A stretch of 64,000 nt of DNA from Piper betle (lineage: Eukaryota > Streptophyta > Magnoliopsida > Piperales > Piperaceae). This document shows positions 23,352 through 34,508 of this stretch, piece after piece. The position numbers and the translations under genes are program-made. The first letter of the stretch is position 1. Each line of letters opens with the position of its first letter. The notes under the pieces are model-generated. The model ran no database searches and had not been told where the DNA came from. It saw nothing but the letters and a program-made list of their open reading frames with translations. The DNA is taken from positions 1 through 64,000 of the forward strand of contig JAURVB010000805.1 in assembly GCA_033002965.1 (NCBI GenBank). Direction: 5' to 3'.

Positions 23352-23716
23352 CACCACGTTTAAAGAGTTGACTTAGCATTACGTTGCACTTTGGGCCGGG
23401 TCATTACAGGCGGTATCTGAGCAACTTGGTTACGTGTTAGATAGTGGGCTAGACTAGGGACATCAGCTAGGTTGCCGGTCATGAGCGAAAGAAGGTTGTG
23501 GGTTAGGGTTAGTAACAGGCAAAGTATAGGAATTTTGGGGACGAAATTTCCTGGTGGGTGGATTGTGAGATCCCTCAACTTAATCCCACATCTAATACCT
23601 AGTGGGAGAAGATCCTATTTATAAGTGAGAATAGACTATAGATATTTAATTTGGGTTAACCATTTTAATTAAATAACTTAGGCTCATTACGTTCCACTTT
23701 GGGTTGGGTCATTACA
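23352..23716 (+). mobile_element. TRIM-like miniature LTR retrotransposon (5'-truncated)
   Basis: The 3' LTR is about 153 bp (23564-23716), starts TGTGAGATCCCTC and ends GGGTTGGGTCATTACA. The last ~40 bp of a 5' LTR (ending GGGCCGGGTCATTACA at 23408) precede it. The interior is only about 155 bp, with a primer-site-like GGTATCTGAGC at 23412-23422 and a purine-rich GGTGGGTGGAT just before the 3' LTR. There is no coding capacity. The TGTGAGATCCC start is characteristic of a widespread plant TRIM type. Such elements move only with proteins from other elements. Confidence 0.82.
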
Positions 23717-24017
23717 AATAATAATTAAAAATTATAACCGTAAAGTAAATCATCAAGATCGTGGTTAGGGGTGCTAATTGAGCGAGCGAGCCGAGCTCAA
23801 CATGTGTTCGAACTCGGCTCGAATAGTTCGAAACTCGTTCGAACTCGACTCGAGATCGAACGAGTTTTGGACATACATGCTCGAGTTCGACTCGAATATC
23901 TTTTATGTGTTCGAGCTCGACTCGAGCTCGAATATACTTAAACTGTTTAATTTTTGCGAGCTCGTTCGCGCTCGAAACCAGCTCGATTAAAAGTCAAAAG
24001 TACCCCACTTTAAAAAA

Positions 24018-24095
24018 AATTGAGGTCATTGTGGTTTGAACCCACAACCTTGAAGTCATCAAGGTGAATACTTTCCATCTCAACTATCTTGCTTC
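24018..24095 (-). other. tRNA-like (Pol III box A/box B-like) segment within the MITE
   Basis: On the minus strand, TAGTTGAGATGG resembles a Pol III box A. GGGTTCAAACC, about 35 bp downstream, resembles box B, and a run of T follows. No full cloverleaf is evident and I do not call a tRNA gene. It may be a captured tRNA-derived or SINE piece. Confidence 0.4.
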
Positions 24096-24102
24096 TTTGT
24101 TG

Positions 24103-24137
<35 letters not shown>
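24103..24137. repeat. TA microsatellite
   Basis: An uninterrupted TA run inside the MITE. Confidence 0.9.
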
Positions 24138-24141
<4 letters not shown>

Positions 24142-25536
24142 TAATATAAAGACTATATTATTATATTATTTTGTCGAGTCGAGTTCGAGTCGAACTACGA
24201 GTCGAGTTCAAGTCGAGTTCGAGTTACAACCGAGTCGAGTCGAGTCGAACACGACCTTGCTCAAGCTCGGCTCGTAAGATTCGAGTTCGAGTCGAGTTCG
24301 AGTCAAGCATTTAAATGTCGAGTTTCGAGTCGAGTCAAGCCGAGCCGAACGCTAAATGCTCACGAGCTAGCTCGCTCAATTAGCAACCCTAATCGTGGTT
24401 AAGTAATTATTATCCAAAAAAATAATACTAATAATAATAATTAAATACTTGTTCATAAATTAATAATTACTTTATCATTAGTGAAGTTTGAATTATGATT
24501 TAGATAATAAATTTAAAATGCAATGTAGAATTTAAATGATTATATCACATGAATAATTTAATATTTAATATTGTTGAATTTTAATAGTGATATATATATA
24601 TTAGTCATTTAGTTGATGTTCTCATTCAGATTAGGATCGTTGGTCACAGCTGTGAGTTCACTTACAAACTATCTAGGTCCGTATAATTATGTGAAATGTT
24701 GTATTTTCCCTCCTTGGCAACCCTGGTTGGCCTGAGCCCAGATTCAACCATCATTCACCGAGTTCAACCGGGGTCAAGGAATTGACACAGTCAGACACGG
24801 GGCCGCACCTTTAAAATTACTCTGTGGAAGTCTTGGTCGACTTGAGTATCTAACCAACATGCACCGGAACGCAACCGGGGTCGACTCAATTCGGCAGAAG
24901 GCAAACCCCCTAAAAGATTGAATAGCTGCCCCCATGCCGAAAGGGGTGACAGGGTGCAATGGCGCAAGACGGCTCATTATGCACTTTTGATACCGAGAGG
25001 GTGAGTCAATGACAAATATCGGTAACTTCAGGCCATGGGCCAACTAGCATGTGTGCGCATGCATGGGATGGTAGCTGGATGGTGTGGCCACCCCTCCCAG
25101 CATATAATAAGCTCAGCATAGGCTTATAACAACTAAATGACTCTTGAAACGATAATAGGGATTTTATTGACTTGTTTCATTTAATTATGCAGCTTAGTGG
25201 TTTTATCACTAACGTAGAATTGCCTCCGCATGTGATCAGCTTTGGACTGAGGAATAGAAGTGTGGTTGGTTGTTCTTGTACCAATGTAGGTATGGTGAAT
25301 TGATAATAAATTGGATTTCCCTTTTATCCTCCTGTATTATAAATGTGGCTATGGGAAACGGCCCGAGACTATGGGACAGTTATTTTATATATTGTCATAT
25401 GCTATCAGAACATGTTTTATATTTATGATTTAAAAATTCTAGACTTATTTGCAATATTACAGTTCATGTTCTGGAAATGTTTGCAACAGATTATATTTTT
25501 AAGTAACACCCGGTCTGGTTCGGGCGGGTCGTTACA

Positions 25537-26481
25537 GAGTTCTCGGATGTTAAGGATAAACATGATCTTCATAAGATATTCTTAATGATCTTTAGAGTTG
25601 CGGATAAACATGGAGAAGTTCTATATAAGCGGACATCCTCTTGTAATGAAAAGAGGGAAGAACAAAAGTAGATGGCTAAGAGACGACACGAAAGACAAGA
25701 GAAGAAAGGCGATTAAGTTGGACTAGAAGAAGAAGACGATTTCTTCAAAATAGTTTTTCATATCACATATGAATTTCTTGAGTTTAATTACATATTCTAT
25801 GGAGTAAATTCTTTTCTAGGATTTTCAATGACACCTAGTGCATAGATTAATAAAAGTTATTAATTTTTATTTACGTGATTATGATGTTGGATTATCTATT
25901 TTATTCTTTTTTTAGTGCTGTCATTAGCTTGATTACCTATTGAAAAATCTAGAGATTTGATCTTGTCTAGAGATAGAAAGATTAAATTTGTCAATGAATA
26001 AAATAACCTTTGTTCATCCACTTTAGCTGATTTACATATGAGATAGAGATATAGTCATATGTCTTGGGTAACTATTGAGGGAAGAACTTAAAGTATCATT
26101 TTGCATACAAAATTTTATAGAGATATAGGAGTTAGGTGTGAGTGATAAGTTTATGGTGAATCTAAGAGATGTCATAAATAACTAACTTCTGTGGTTCATA
26201 ATCCAAGCGAGTAATTCATAGGTAGAACTTATAACTTTAATCATATATAGCATTTGGTGATGTTGAAGTTAATATATTGATTTAGATATTGCATTTTAGA
26301 TTAGTTTACTCTTAATCCATAATTTAATCACTCTTTGAATTTCCTTTCATGTAAGTATAATTAATTAAATTAGTTTCGGTAATTGATAATTTCTAGTAAT
26401 AATTCCTCGTGGGATGATACTTTCTTATCACTTTTATTAGTTGATTCGGCACGTGCACTTACATTATAATTTACAAATCAA
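25537..26481. other. Unclassified AT-rich, LTR-like segment
   Basis: It lies between the end of S1 and the E LTR. A TATA-like CTATATAAGCGG (25621-25632) is followed by a purine-rich GAAAAGAGGGAAGAACAAAAG stretch, a pattern common at LTR promoters. Near its end CCTCGTGGGATGATAC and GTGCACTTACA (26453-26463) resemble LTR ends of plant Gypsy or Copia elements. No primer-binding site, partner LTR or coding frame was found. It may be a fragment of an older LTR. Confidence 0.45.
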
Positions 26482-27200
26482 TCCACACGCCAGCCCCTTA
26501 TCTCCAAAGATTGATTCAATCTTCCCTTCAAGTTAGTTTCCACCAATTATCCATCATTGGCTCATGGAAGATCATGGTCTTTTCCAAGATCTCATCCATG
26601 TCTATCGGCAATTCTTGTATCAAACAAACTTCTTAGATGCACGTCGACTGCATGGTTGATCCCTACTGGTTCGACCCCAGCCCACTCCCAACCAACCCCA
26701 ACTACCGGCATTCCAGCCTTGTGTGCGTCCCACTACTGCACCCTCATGCACCACTAATGCTCGCATGTACTTCCTGGCAACCTCCACCAACATGTTGGGA
26801 TGCTGCTGTTTGGATCGGTCAGCCCACGCACCATGCACGCATGCTCCCGCTACTTTGCTCGCTACTTGGCTCGGTACCACTCACTGCACATACCACAAAA
26901 ATGCTCGGCAGCGCTCGTAACTGAGTACGGCCCCAATTCTCGGCACGCTCATAATCTCGATACCAATCCAATTCTCGGCATTGTTCGTAACTGGTTACCG
27001 ATCCAATTCTTGGCACACACGGTCTCGGGACATCGGTACGCTCAGTACTTCCTCCTTGCACTGCAACTATAACACAAGTTAGTACTTGATAAGTTGTTTC
27101 ACCACCCAGATAGCACCAACTATCCATCTTGGACGCGGGATGACTAGGGACAACTGCCAAACCATAGCTCCCCGGGTGTCCCATGGTTACACCCATAACA
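26482..27200 (-). mobile_element. 3' LTR of chromovirus E (truncated)
   Basis: The sense end (minus strand) starts TGTTATGGGTGTAACC at 27200. It aligns piecewise to the E 5' LTR: 26482-26540 with 46072-46128, 26578-26650 with 49745-49817, and 26650-27200 with 60482-61258. The far end of the LTR (equivalent to 45505-46070) is missing where the unclassified segment begins. Confidence 0.82.
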
Positions 27201-27214
27201 GTTTTATCCCAACA

Positions 27215-27890
27215 ATGAGGCCTGATGTCCTCATCGGAGGGTTAAGCCTTGCCCTATACTTCTTGATCATCCCTTTGAATTGCCACAAGTCCTCCTTTTC
27301 CCAGCTCACCTCACCTCTCGGTTCCCCCTTCTACTTGATAAGATTCTCTATCCCAGTGTTTGGAGAACCTTGCCTGTGTTCCAAAATCTTCCCCACCTTC
27401 TTCTCAAACTCTTGCCGAATGGTAAGTGGAGCTCTCTTAGGACGAGCTCTCCTTGGATTGAACAAATCCTCATGGAATGGCTTCAGAAAGCTAACATGAA
27501 ATGTCAGGTGAAGCTTCTACCTCTCAAGCAGCTTTAACCGATATGCCACACTCCTGATGGTCTTCTACACCTCGAAAGGACCGTCTTACCTTTGCACCAA
27601 TGCCTTGTGCACCTTGGTGCGTCTAATCTTCTTCCAGATCTGTGGTGTGTGCTTCAGCATAACCTTGTCCCCAATGCTGAATGATAACGGCCATCTCTTG
27701 AAGTCCGCATACCTCTTCATTCTACGTGTCACCTTGGCCAGTGAATTTACTGCATCCTCGTATAAGTCTTGTCGATCCATAGCAAACCTATGTGCAGCTG
27801 GACACTTGACTCCATGTCCCTATAGAGCAACCTCCTATGGTGTAAGAGGTTGATGGCCCCTTGCAATTTCAAGTTGCCTCAACCCTGTAG
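27215..27890 (-). pseudogene. Integrase C-terminus with chromodomain, chromovirus E
   Basis: The minus-strand translation shows ARGHQPLTP…VKCPAAHRFAMDRQDLYEDAVNSLAKVTRRMKRYAD, then GDKVMLKHTPQIWKKIR (27586-27780). The LHLTFHV-FLKPFHED-type linker region follows. A final part with KILEHRQ, KGEPRGEVSWEKEDLWQFKGMIKKY is the decayed chromodomain (about 27250-27420). Stops occur at TP*EV and IK*KG. This arrangement is typical of chromoviruses, whose chromodomain binds histone marks to steer integration. It is followed after about 40 bp by the 3' LTR. RT, RNase H and the integrase core are missing upstream. Confidence 0.85.
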
Positions 27891-28004
27891 CTGAAAAACA
27901 ATGCAGATTATAGAAGAATTGCACTGCATCAAGAAGCTCATAATCATCACCATTATCTTCAAGTCATCCATTTCAATCACCATTAAGTCCATCTGGCCCT
28001 CATA
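27891..28004 (-). pseudogene. Protease/RT linker fragment of chromovirus E
   Basis: The minus strand reads GQMDLMVIEMDDLKIMVMIMSFL, comparable to the F-VIEMDDF-VVLG-DFLD stretch that follows the protease in Reina-type chromoviruses. It continues the gag-protease fragment that ends at 43711, the two being separated by the B insertion. At about 27890 it jumps directly to the integrase end, so about 3 kb of pol was lost. Confidence 0.6.
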
Positions 28005-28009
28005 ATCTC
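28005..28009. repeat. Target-site duplication of B (left)
   Basis: ATCTC here and at 43706-43710 flank the complete B element (28010-43705). Confidence 0.85.
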
Positions 28010-28138
28010 CATAACACCCCAATTTCAATTCACCTATGAACCGAATCAGAAATATTACAATCGAGTCGAGTCATGTTTGAAGTTGTTGGTTGGTACAACT
28101 TGATCGATGAAATAGATTGAAAAAGACCTCTAGGTGAG
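28010..28138 (-). mobile_element. B 3' LTR, terminal piece
   Basis: It matches 40935-41066: CATAACACCCC for TGTAATACCCC, then GATTCACC…GAATC, and the GTCGAGTCATGTTT block. It completes the LTR that resumes at 34509. About 80 bp of LTR was lost at the insertion site of the nested A LTR. Confidence 0.85.
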
Positions 28139-29530
28139 TACAAAGTCCCACAATCTCTAACCATTTCCCTTAGCCACATTTATAACACAAGAGAATAAAA
28201 GGAAGTCCAATTTATTATCAATTCATCAAACTTAGGTGGGCAAAAGAACCGCCAACCACAATTTTAATCCTCAATCCGAAGCTGCTCACCTGCGGACGCA
28301 ATTCCACATTAGTGATAAAACCACTAAGCCGCATAATTAACTGAAACACGTCAATATAGTCCCTATTATCATTTCTTGAGACTTTTTGTAGTTATGAGCC
28401 TATGCTGAGTTCCGATTATGCTGAGAGGGGTGGCCACCCCATCCAGCTACAATCCCATGCATGTGCACACACGCTACGTGGCCCACAGCTTGTAGTTACC
28501 GATATTTGCCATTGACTCAGCTTCTTGGTATCACAAGTGCATAATGAGCTGTCTTGCACCACTGCACCCTGTCACCTCTTTCGACATGGGGACAGATATT
28601 TAATCTTTTAGGAGGTGCTGCCCAATGTTGAATTGAGTCAATTCATTGATGCCAATTGCGCTCGGCACGTGGTAGTCGGATATGAACTCAAGTAGACCAA
28701 GACTCCCATATAGTAATTTTTTTAAAGGGTGCGGCCCTGTGTCGGACTGAGTCAATTCTTTGATCACCCCGGTTGCACTCGGTGCATGGTGGTCAAATCG
28801 GGTTCAAGCCGACTAGGGCTGCTAAAAAGGGAAAATACAACATTTCAAATAATTATACAAACTTGGATAGTTCGTAAGTGAACCTACAGCCATGACCAAT
28901 GATCCTAATCTAAACGACAACATAAAATTATACAAAAGTATAACTTTATTCGAGTAGAAATGCATGCAACTAAATGACTTAAATATAACATTATTAGAAT
29001 TCGACAAGATAAAGCATGCAATATTCAACAATATTAAATATTAAATTCTCAACATTTACAACAAGTCTAGTGAGATAATTAATTATTCATGTGACATAAT
29101 CATTTAAGTCATACTTTACATTTTAAATTAATTATTTAAATCATAATTCACACTTCACTACTGATAAAATAATTATTTACTTATAAACAAGTATTTAATT
29201 ACTATTATTACTATATTTTCCTTTTAGATGAAAATTACTTAACCACGATCTTGACGATTTAGTTTACAGTTTTATTTTTTAATCACTATCATTATTAATA
29301 GTCATTTAGTGAGTACTAGATACTTTATTCACTGATTAAAAGCTTTGGTATACCTATAATAATCTATAAACTTTTTATTAATTCAGAATAATTAAGTAGC
29401 AATTAATTAAGTCGTTCGATTTAATTAAGTAAAATGATTTGTATTATTATAATTCAAGGATACTACTTATACAATTATTTTAAATTATTCAACTCAATAA
29501 AGGTTCGAACTTCATTTATTTTAATTATTA
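28139..29530 (-). mobile_element. Family A LTR, copy A11 (left part)
   Basis: An antisense A LTR lacking its first ~100 bp. It has the conserved block (28265-28335), the unique cassette (28385-28760) and the AT-rich middle. At about 29530 the orientation flips into a sense A LTR (29531-33646). The remainder of this LTR is at 33647-34508. Confidence 0.78.
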
Positions 29531-30009
29531 TACGTGTTATATTCTTTACCCGATTAATTATTATATTTTATTATTTACCCATTTATTTACCCGGTTACCC
29601 AGTTAAGTGAACTACAGGTTAATTGATATGATTAGTCATCACAAATCATATCCTTTTCCCTAGCCGTCCTCTCCTTCTTGTCTCCTCTCCGTCCCCGGCA
29701 CCCTCCTCATTGCCGCGTGAGTATCTCATCCCTTTTCTTATTTCTATTACATTAGGACTCTTGCATGCATGGTTTTGATGGTAAGGATGTAGGGTTGATG
29801 ACGTTCTTCACATCTTCTTGTTTTCCCACGTTTTTTTGTTCGGGAAGACGGTTGCATGTTGGCCTGATCGCCACCATCTCCTTCCCATCACCCCTAGTTT
29901 TCCATGCTCTCGGCTTGTGTTTTGGAGTGTTTTTCTGCGGTGCCTTGCCAAGTAGGCTTGCGGTTCAGTCTGTGGCTTCCAAATCAGGTTGTGCATGTAG
30001 CACCTAATC

Positions 30010-30350
30010 TCAAACTGAATTGGGAAACCACCTAATCTCATAATGAGCTGGGAGAAAATTTCTAATCTCAGAATAAACTGGGAAACCATGACTAATCTCA
30101 AAATGAATTGGGGAACCACCTAATCTCTGAATGAGCTGGGAGACAATTTATTATCTTAGAATGAACTGGGAGACCATGACTAATCTAAAAATGAATTGTG
30201 AGACCACCTATTCTCAGAATGAGCTGGGAGACAATTTCCAATCTCAAAATGAACTGGGAGACCATGACTAATCTCAACATGAATTGGCAGACCACCTAAT
30301 CTTAGAATGAGTTGGGAGACAATTTCTAATCTTAGAATGAATTGGGAGAC
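30010..30350. repeat. A-LTR minisatellite (sense orientation, left part)
   Basis: Reverse-complement monomers (CTAATCTCAGAATGAGCTGG type) with the same three linkers. The array continues at 32764-33225 after the D insertion. Confidence 0.9.
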
Positions 30351-32763
30351 TGTAACGACCCACCTTTTTTCATGATATTGTGGGCCTAACTGGCTAGGTG
30401 TTACTCAAAATTAAAGTAATTATGTCAAACATTTTTTTATAAATAATAACATATATAAAGATCCCACAGTCTTGGACCGTTTCCCAGCAGCCACACTTAT
30501 TTCTCCATTAAATAAAAAAGGAGTCCTCATATTTATTTTGCTCCATACTCTGGATGTCAATCACCTAATCTCGTATCTGCACACCTGTGAAGGCAATTCC
30601 GCGTTAGTGATTACAACACTAAGTAGTATAATAGATAAAACAAAACAAGTACATTCCACTATTTCCTTATGTTTATTTTAATATGCGGTGGAGCGATTCC
30701 GCTATACTCCAAAACAATGCGGAGGAGGTATCCGCTGTGATCCGCACACCCTGGCCGTAGCCTTTTTTGTGGGGAGGCTACCACTACCGTTTCCAGTGCC
30801 AGTGCCTCTCACACCCCGGCCGTAGCCTTTTTGTGGGGTAGCTATCACTGCACTCGGGTGATTGCTATGCCCCGTTTGTGGGGAAGCTCTCACTACCAAT
30901 TCTAGTGCCAGTGCCTCGCACACCCTGGCCGTAGCCTTTTTATGGGGAGGCTATCACTGCACTCCAGTGCCAATGCCTTGCACACACCGGCCGTAGCCTT
31001 TTTATGGGGCGGCTATCACTACACTCAGGTGATTGCTATGCCCCGTTTGTGGGGAAGCTCTCATTGCCAACTCTAGTGCCAGTGCCTCACACACCCCGGT
31101 CGTAGCCTTTTATGGGGCGGCTATCACTGCACTCCAGTGCCAGTGCCTCACACACCTCAGCCGTAGCCTTTTTATGGGCGGCTATCACTACACTCCAGTG
31201 CAATGGAGGAATCGCTGTGCCTCACTCACCCCAGCCGTAGCCTTTTTATGGGGTGGCTATCACTACTCCAAAACAATGTCGATGCATTACAAAATTCATG
31301 CACATAACACGACCCAGTGTCGGACTGAGTCAATTCATTGGCCCCAGTTGCACTCGGTGCATGGTAGTCGAATCTGGGCTTAGGCCGACCTAGGCTACCA
31401 ACAAGGAAAATACAATGTTCTACCTATTATATGTACCTGATTTGTGATTACGTCTGACTGTGATCCGCTTACCCTAATATGAATGAGGGCATAAAATTAT
31501 ACATTAGTATAATTTTATTTTGCATGAGCCTACATGCAACTATATGACTGATGTACTATCGATTTTGAAGATATAAAATATATCATGCTGGACTTCATTA
31601 ATTATTTAATTTCCAGTAAGTTCAATGATAATTTATTATCAATGTGATATAATCTATTAAGTCCTTTTTTCACATTTCCAATTAACTATCCCAAATAAAA
31701 CCTTTATTTACTAGTTAATAACTTAATTATTAACCATACTCAATACTTAATTACTAGTATTAGTATTTTCTTTAACTGATTTGTATTATCCTAATTTAAG
31801 GATGTCATTAGTACAGTTATTTGTAACTTATCTTTGACTAGACCGTTTCGAGTCATCCCATATTTACAACACTACCCTTCTTCTTCCCTGACGTCCTTCT
31901 CTTTCCCATACCTTCTTCTTCGCACCCAAAACCAGCATGTCTTCTTTTCCTTCCACCCAATTTCAGACCCCATCTTTTATCTACCCCACTGATCTGATTG
32001 GAAAACCCCAAAGATCCAATCTTTATCCGCTACTATCTCATGAAACTCGGACTACACCCCACATGGTGACCTTAATTTCACCATTCATGGTGGCCGACCA
32101 GCAGCCATGGCGACCATGTCCTGCCCCATCAAGGTGACGACGAGAACCACCCCAAGTGACGATCAGTCTGCCCTTTCCATGGCGGATCCACGTCTAGCCA
32201 GCAACACCGCTGGGAGCACTCCCTACTTCCAGCACGTCAACCCAACTCACAAGGATGGAAGATGGTGTTGTTGCTGCTGCAAAAACAGTAGGACGTCCTC
32301 CTGGTTCTCTTCTTCCCTTGTTGATTTCTTATTTGATTCTTATGTTTATCATGTTTATGATTTATGCAACATGTATATGCATGCAACAAAAGAAAAAGAA
32401 AGGAAAAGAAATTACCCGAACTAAGGTGGAAAACCAGCATCTATCTAAGGAAGAAAAAGATGTAGATGACGCCCTCCCCTACTCCTTTTATAAAGAATAA
32501 ATGACGGCTAGGGTTTGTGGAAGCACCCTTTCACCATCATTCCTTTAACCGGGTAATTGGGTAATTAACACGGTTCACTTAACCTTTTCACTCAACCTCT
32601 TAAATGGGCACATGGTATGGTTCACTTAAATGGTTAAATGGATAATTAATGTGTTCGACTCGACTGATTCAACTAAAATCGTCCGATTAGAAATTACTTT
32701 TCAATTTAACCGGGTAATTCATACTTAACCAGCTAATGAATTTTTTTCTTCCGGGTCTTTACA
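30351..32763 (-). mobile_element. Family D solo LTR, copy 2, with target-site duplication
   Basis: On the plus strand it starts TGTAACGACCCACC and ends CCGGGTCTTTACA, 2.41 kb, flanked by the perfect duplication GAGAC (30346-30350, 32764-32768) inside an A minisatellite. It shares its opening with D copy 1 and has the family-wide CCCACAGTCTTGGACCGTTT block and the conserved U5 block (30580-30630). Its own minisatellite lies at 30690-31265. The U3 side (31860-32760) resembles A U3-type I, unlike D copy 1. No coding region was recognised. Confidence 0.88.
30690..31265. repeat. Private minisatellite of D copy 2
   Basis: Units of about 55-65 bp contain CCGGCCGTAGCCTTTTTATG, GGCTATCACTGCACTCCAGT and GCCAGTGCCTCACACACC. 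A second unit type with GATTGCTATGCCCCGTTTGT is interspersed. It is GC-richer than the surroundings and unrelated to the units of A or D copy 1. Confidence 0.88.
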
Positions 32764-33225
32764 GAGACCATGACTAATCTAAAAATGAATTGGGAGACCA
32801 CCTAATCTCTAAATGAGCTGGGAGACAATTTCTAATTTCAAAATGAACTGGGAGACCATGACTAATCTCAAAATGATTTGGGTGACCACCTAATCTTTGA
32901 ATGAGCTGGGAGACAATTTCTAATCTTAGAATGAACTGGGAGACTATGACTAATCTCAAAATGAATTGGGAGACTACCTAATCTCAGAATGAGCTAAGAG
33001 ACAATTTCTAATTTCAGAATGAATTGGGAGACCATGACTAATCTGAAAATGAATTGGGAGACCACAAAATCTCGGAATGAACTGGGAGACAATTTCTAAT
33101 CTCATAATGAGCTAGGAGATGATTTCTAATCTCAGAATGAGCTGGGAGATGACTTTTACTAATCTCAAAATGACGTGAGAGACAAATTCCTAATCTCAGA
33201 ATGACCTGAGAGATAATTACTAAAG
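32764..33225. repeat. A-LTR minisatellite (sense orientation, right part)
   Basis: Continuation of the array at 30010-30350 after the D insertion, starting with the duplicated GAGAC. Confidence 0.9.
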
Positions 33226-33646
33226 ACTTGTGTAATAATAATAATAATAACAAGTGAAATAATAATTGGAATTATATTGACTTGTTTCATTTAATTATGC
33301 GGCTTAGTGGTTTTATCACTAAAGCGGAATTGCCTCTGCAGGTGAGCAGCATTGGATTGAAGAATAGAAGTGTGGTTGGTGGTTCTTTTACCAACCTAGG
33401 TATGGTGAATCGATAATAAAAATTGGAGTTCCTTATTATTCTCTTGTGTTATTAATGTAGCTATGGGAAACGGTCTGAGACTGTAGGATAGTTGTTTTAT
33501 ATTTTAGAGAACATGATTTATTGTTATGATTTATATTATATATTGCGAGACATAGTTGCTGTATTTAAATTCATGTTCTGGAATGTAACATTTACATTAA
33601 CTATATTTTTAAGTAACACCGGGTCCGGTTCGGGCGGGTTGTTACA

Positions 33647-34508
33647 TCTTCTCCAAACTTTATCTTGGAACAAAACCAAATCACGATGCCTTCACTAACT
33701 GCAACCTTCCCCAACAATCTAGTTGAACAACCATATAGAGCATCCCAACCAAGCATCAATAATGAAATAAAAACAGCCAAAGAGGAAGCCTAAAGTTCAT
33801 GTTTTTCAGTAGCTATCCAAGGCGAACACCGTCCTGCACCAAGGCACATTATGCCTGGCCAGCAGCACCACCGAGGAAGCTTCCCTTCTCCCTACACGAC
33901 AACCCACCCCATCAAGGCTGTGAGCATGCACAGCATGAGCCTTGGCCGATGAACTGATATGGATGCCTAACTTGACAAGCACCAAAGGAACAATTCCACA
34001 CATGAAACTATCCCCCACAGCGCTGCCCATTATCCTAAACCAAACAATTACATACCATAGAAAGTTGATGAAGCAACAGAAATAGCAAGGCGATCATGGC
34101 TTCATGAAGCAGCAGAATTAGTATGGCGATCATGAATTGATGATGCAGCAGAATTAGCATGGCAATCATGGAATGCATGCTTACGGGAAAACAAAATAGC
34201 AACTATAAAATGAGCAAAAGAAGGACAAGGAAAGGATACCGAACAGGGCACAAAGACAAGATGTAAGAACCACTCCTCGAGAGGGGAGTAAGAGGATAGA
34301 AAGGAGAAGAAAATGGGAAGTAGGCGGCTTGGGTGAGGAAGACACCCCATCACAAAAATTGATGGCTAGGGTATGGGAAAACACCCCAACACCAGACTTT
34401 AACGGCGTAATGAATAAAATATAATAATAATCTAATAATAATAATAATTTCTCCAACATTCCATCCTTTCGAGAATGAGTAAAAAAAAATATTTTTATAA
34501 TCTTTACA
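33647..34508 (-). mobile_element. Family A LTR, copy A11 (right part), U3-type IV
   Basis: It resumes antisense A sequence ('tcttctccaaactttatcttgg', then AACAACCATATAGAGCATCC as in 51076 and 59440). It ends in ATAATCTTTACA at 34508, where B resumes. The segment 33900-34300, with three repeats of a 'catggcgatcatgaa' motif (34090-34170), is not seen in the other A copies. Confidence 0.75.

Larger units (their letters stand above)
23766..24391. mobile_element. hAT-type MITE with 8-bp duplication
   Basis: Terminal inverted repeats TAGGGGTGCTAATTGAGCGA (left) and the near-perfect reverse complement at 24371-24391 (one mismatch) bound a 626-bp element. It is flanked by the perfect 8-bp duplication ATCGTGGT (23758-23765, 24392-24399), the hAT signature. 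Inside are dense GAGCTCGACTCGAG-like subterminal motifs on both sides, a TA microsatellite (24103-24137) and a tRNA-like stretch. It encodes no transposase and so is non-autonomous. Confidence 0.9.
23717..25536 (+). mobile_element. Family A LTR, copy A10; right part of the S1 3' LTR, split by a MITE
   Basis: It begins 'attaaaaattataaccgtaaag', which continues the part ending at 15025. It is interrupted by the MITE (23766-24391), then runs through the AT-rich middle, the unique cassette (24660-25130), the conserved block (25185-25230) and the end GGGCGGGTCGTTACA at 25536. No primer-binding site follows, as expected for a 3' LTR. Confidence 0.78.
29531..33646 (+). mobile_element. Family A LTR, copy A12 (sense, U3-type II), split by a D solo LTR
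   Basis: It begins within U3 ('acgtgttatattctttacccg'), carries the type II module (29640-30003) and jumps to the minisatellite (30010-30350 and 32764-33225). It continues with the conserved block (33295-33345, GCGGAATTGCCTCTGCAGG) and ends GGGCGGGTTGTTACA at 33646. No primer-binding site follows, so it is a solo or truncated LTR inserted in A11. The D element lies inside its array. Confidence 0.82.

Noticed and set aside
15021..23721. A target-site duplication for S2
   Set aside because: The left flank GATAG and the candidate right flank AATAA differ at two of five bases, too weak to claim.
24018..24095. A functional tRNA gene
   Set aside because: Only box A- and B-like motifs are present, with no convincing acceptor or anticodon stems.
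27086..27499. 137-codon plus-strand frame
   Set aside because: It is the antisense shadow of the chromodomain and LTR of E.
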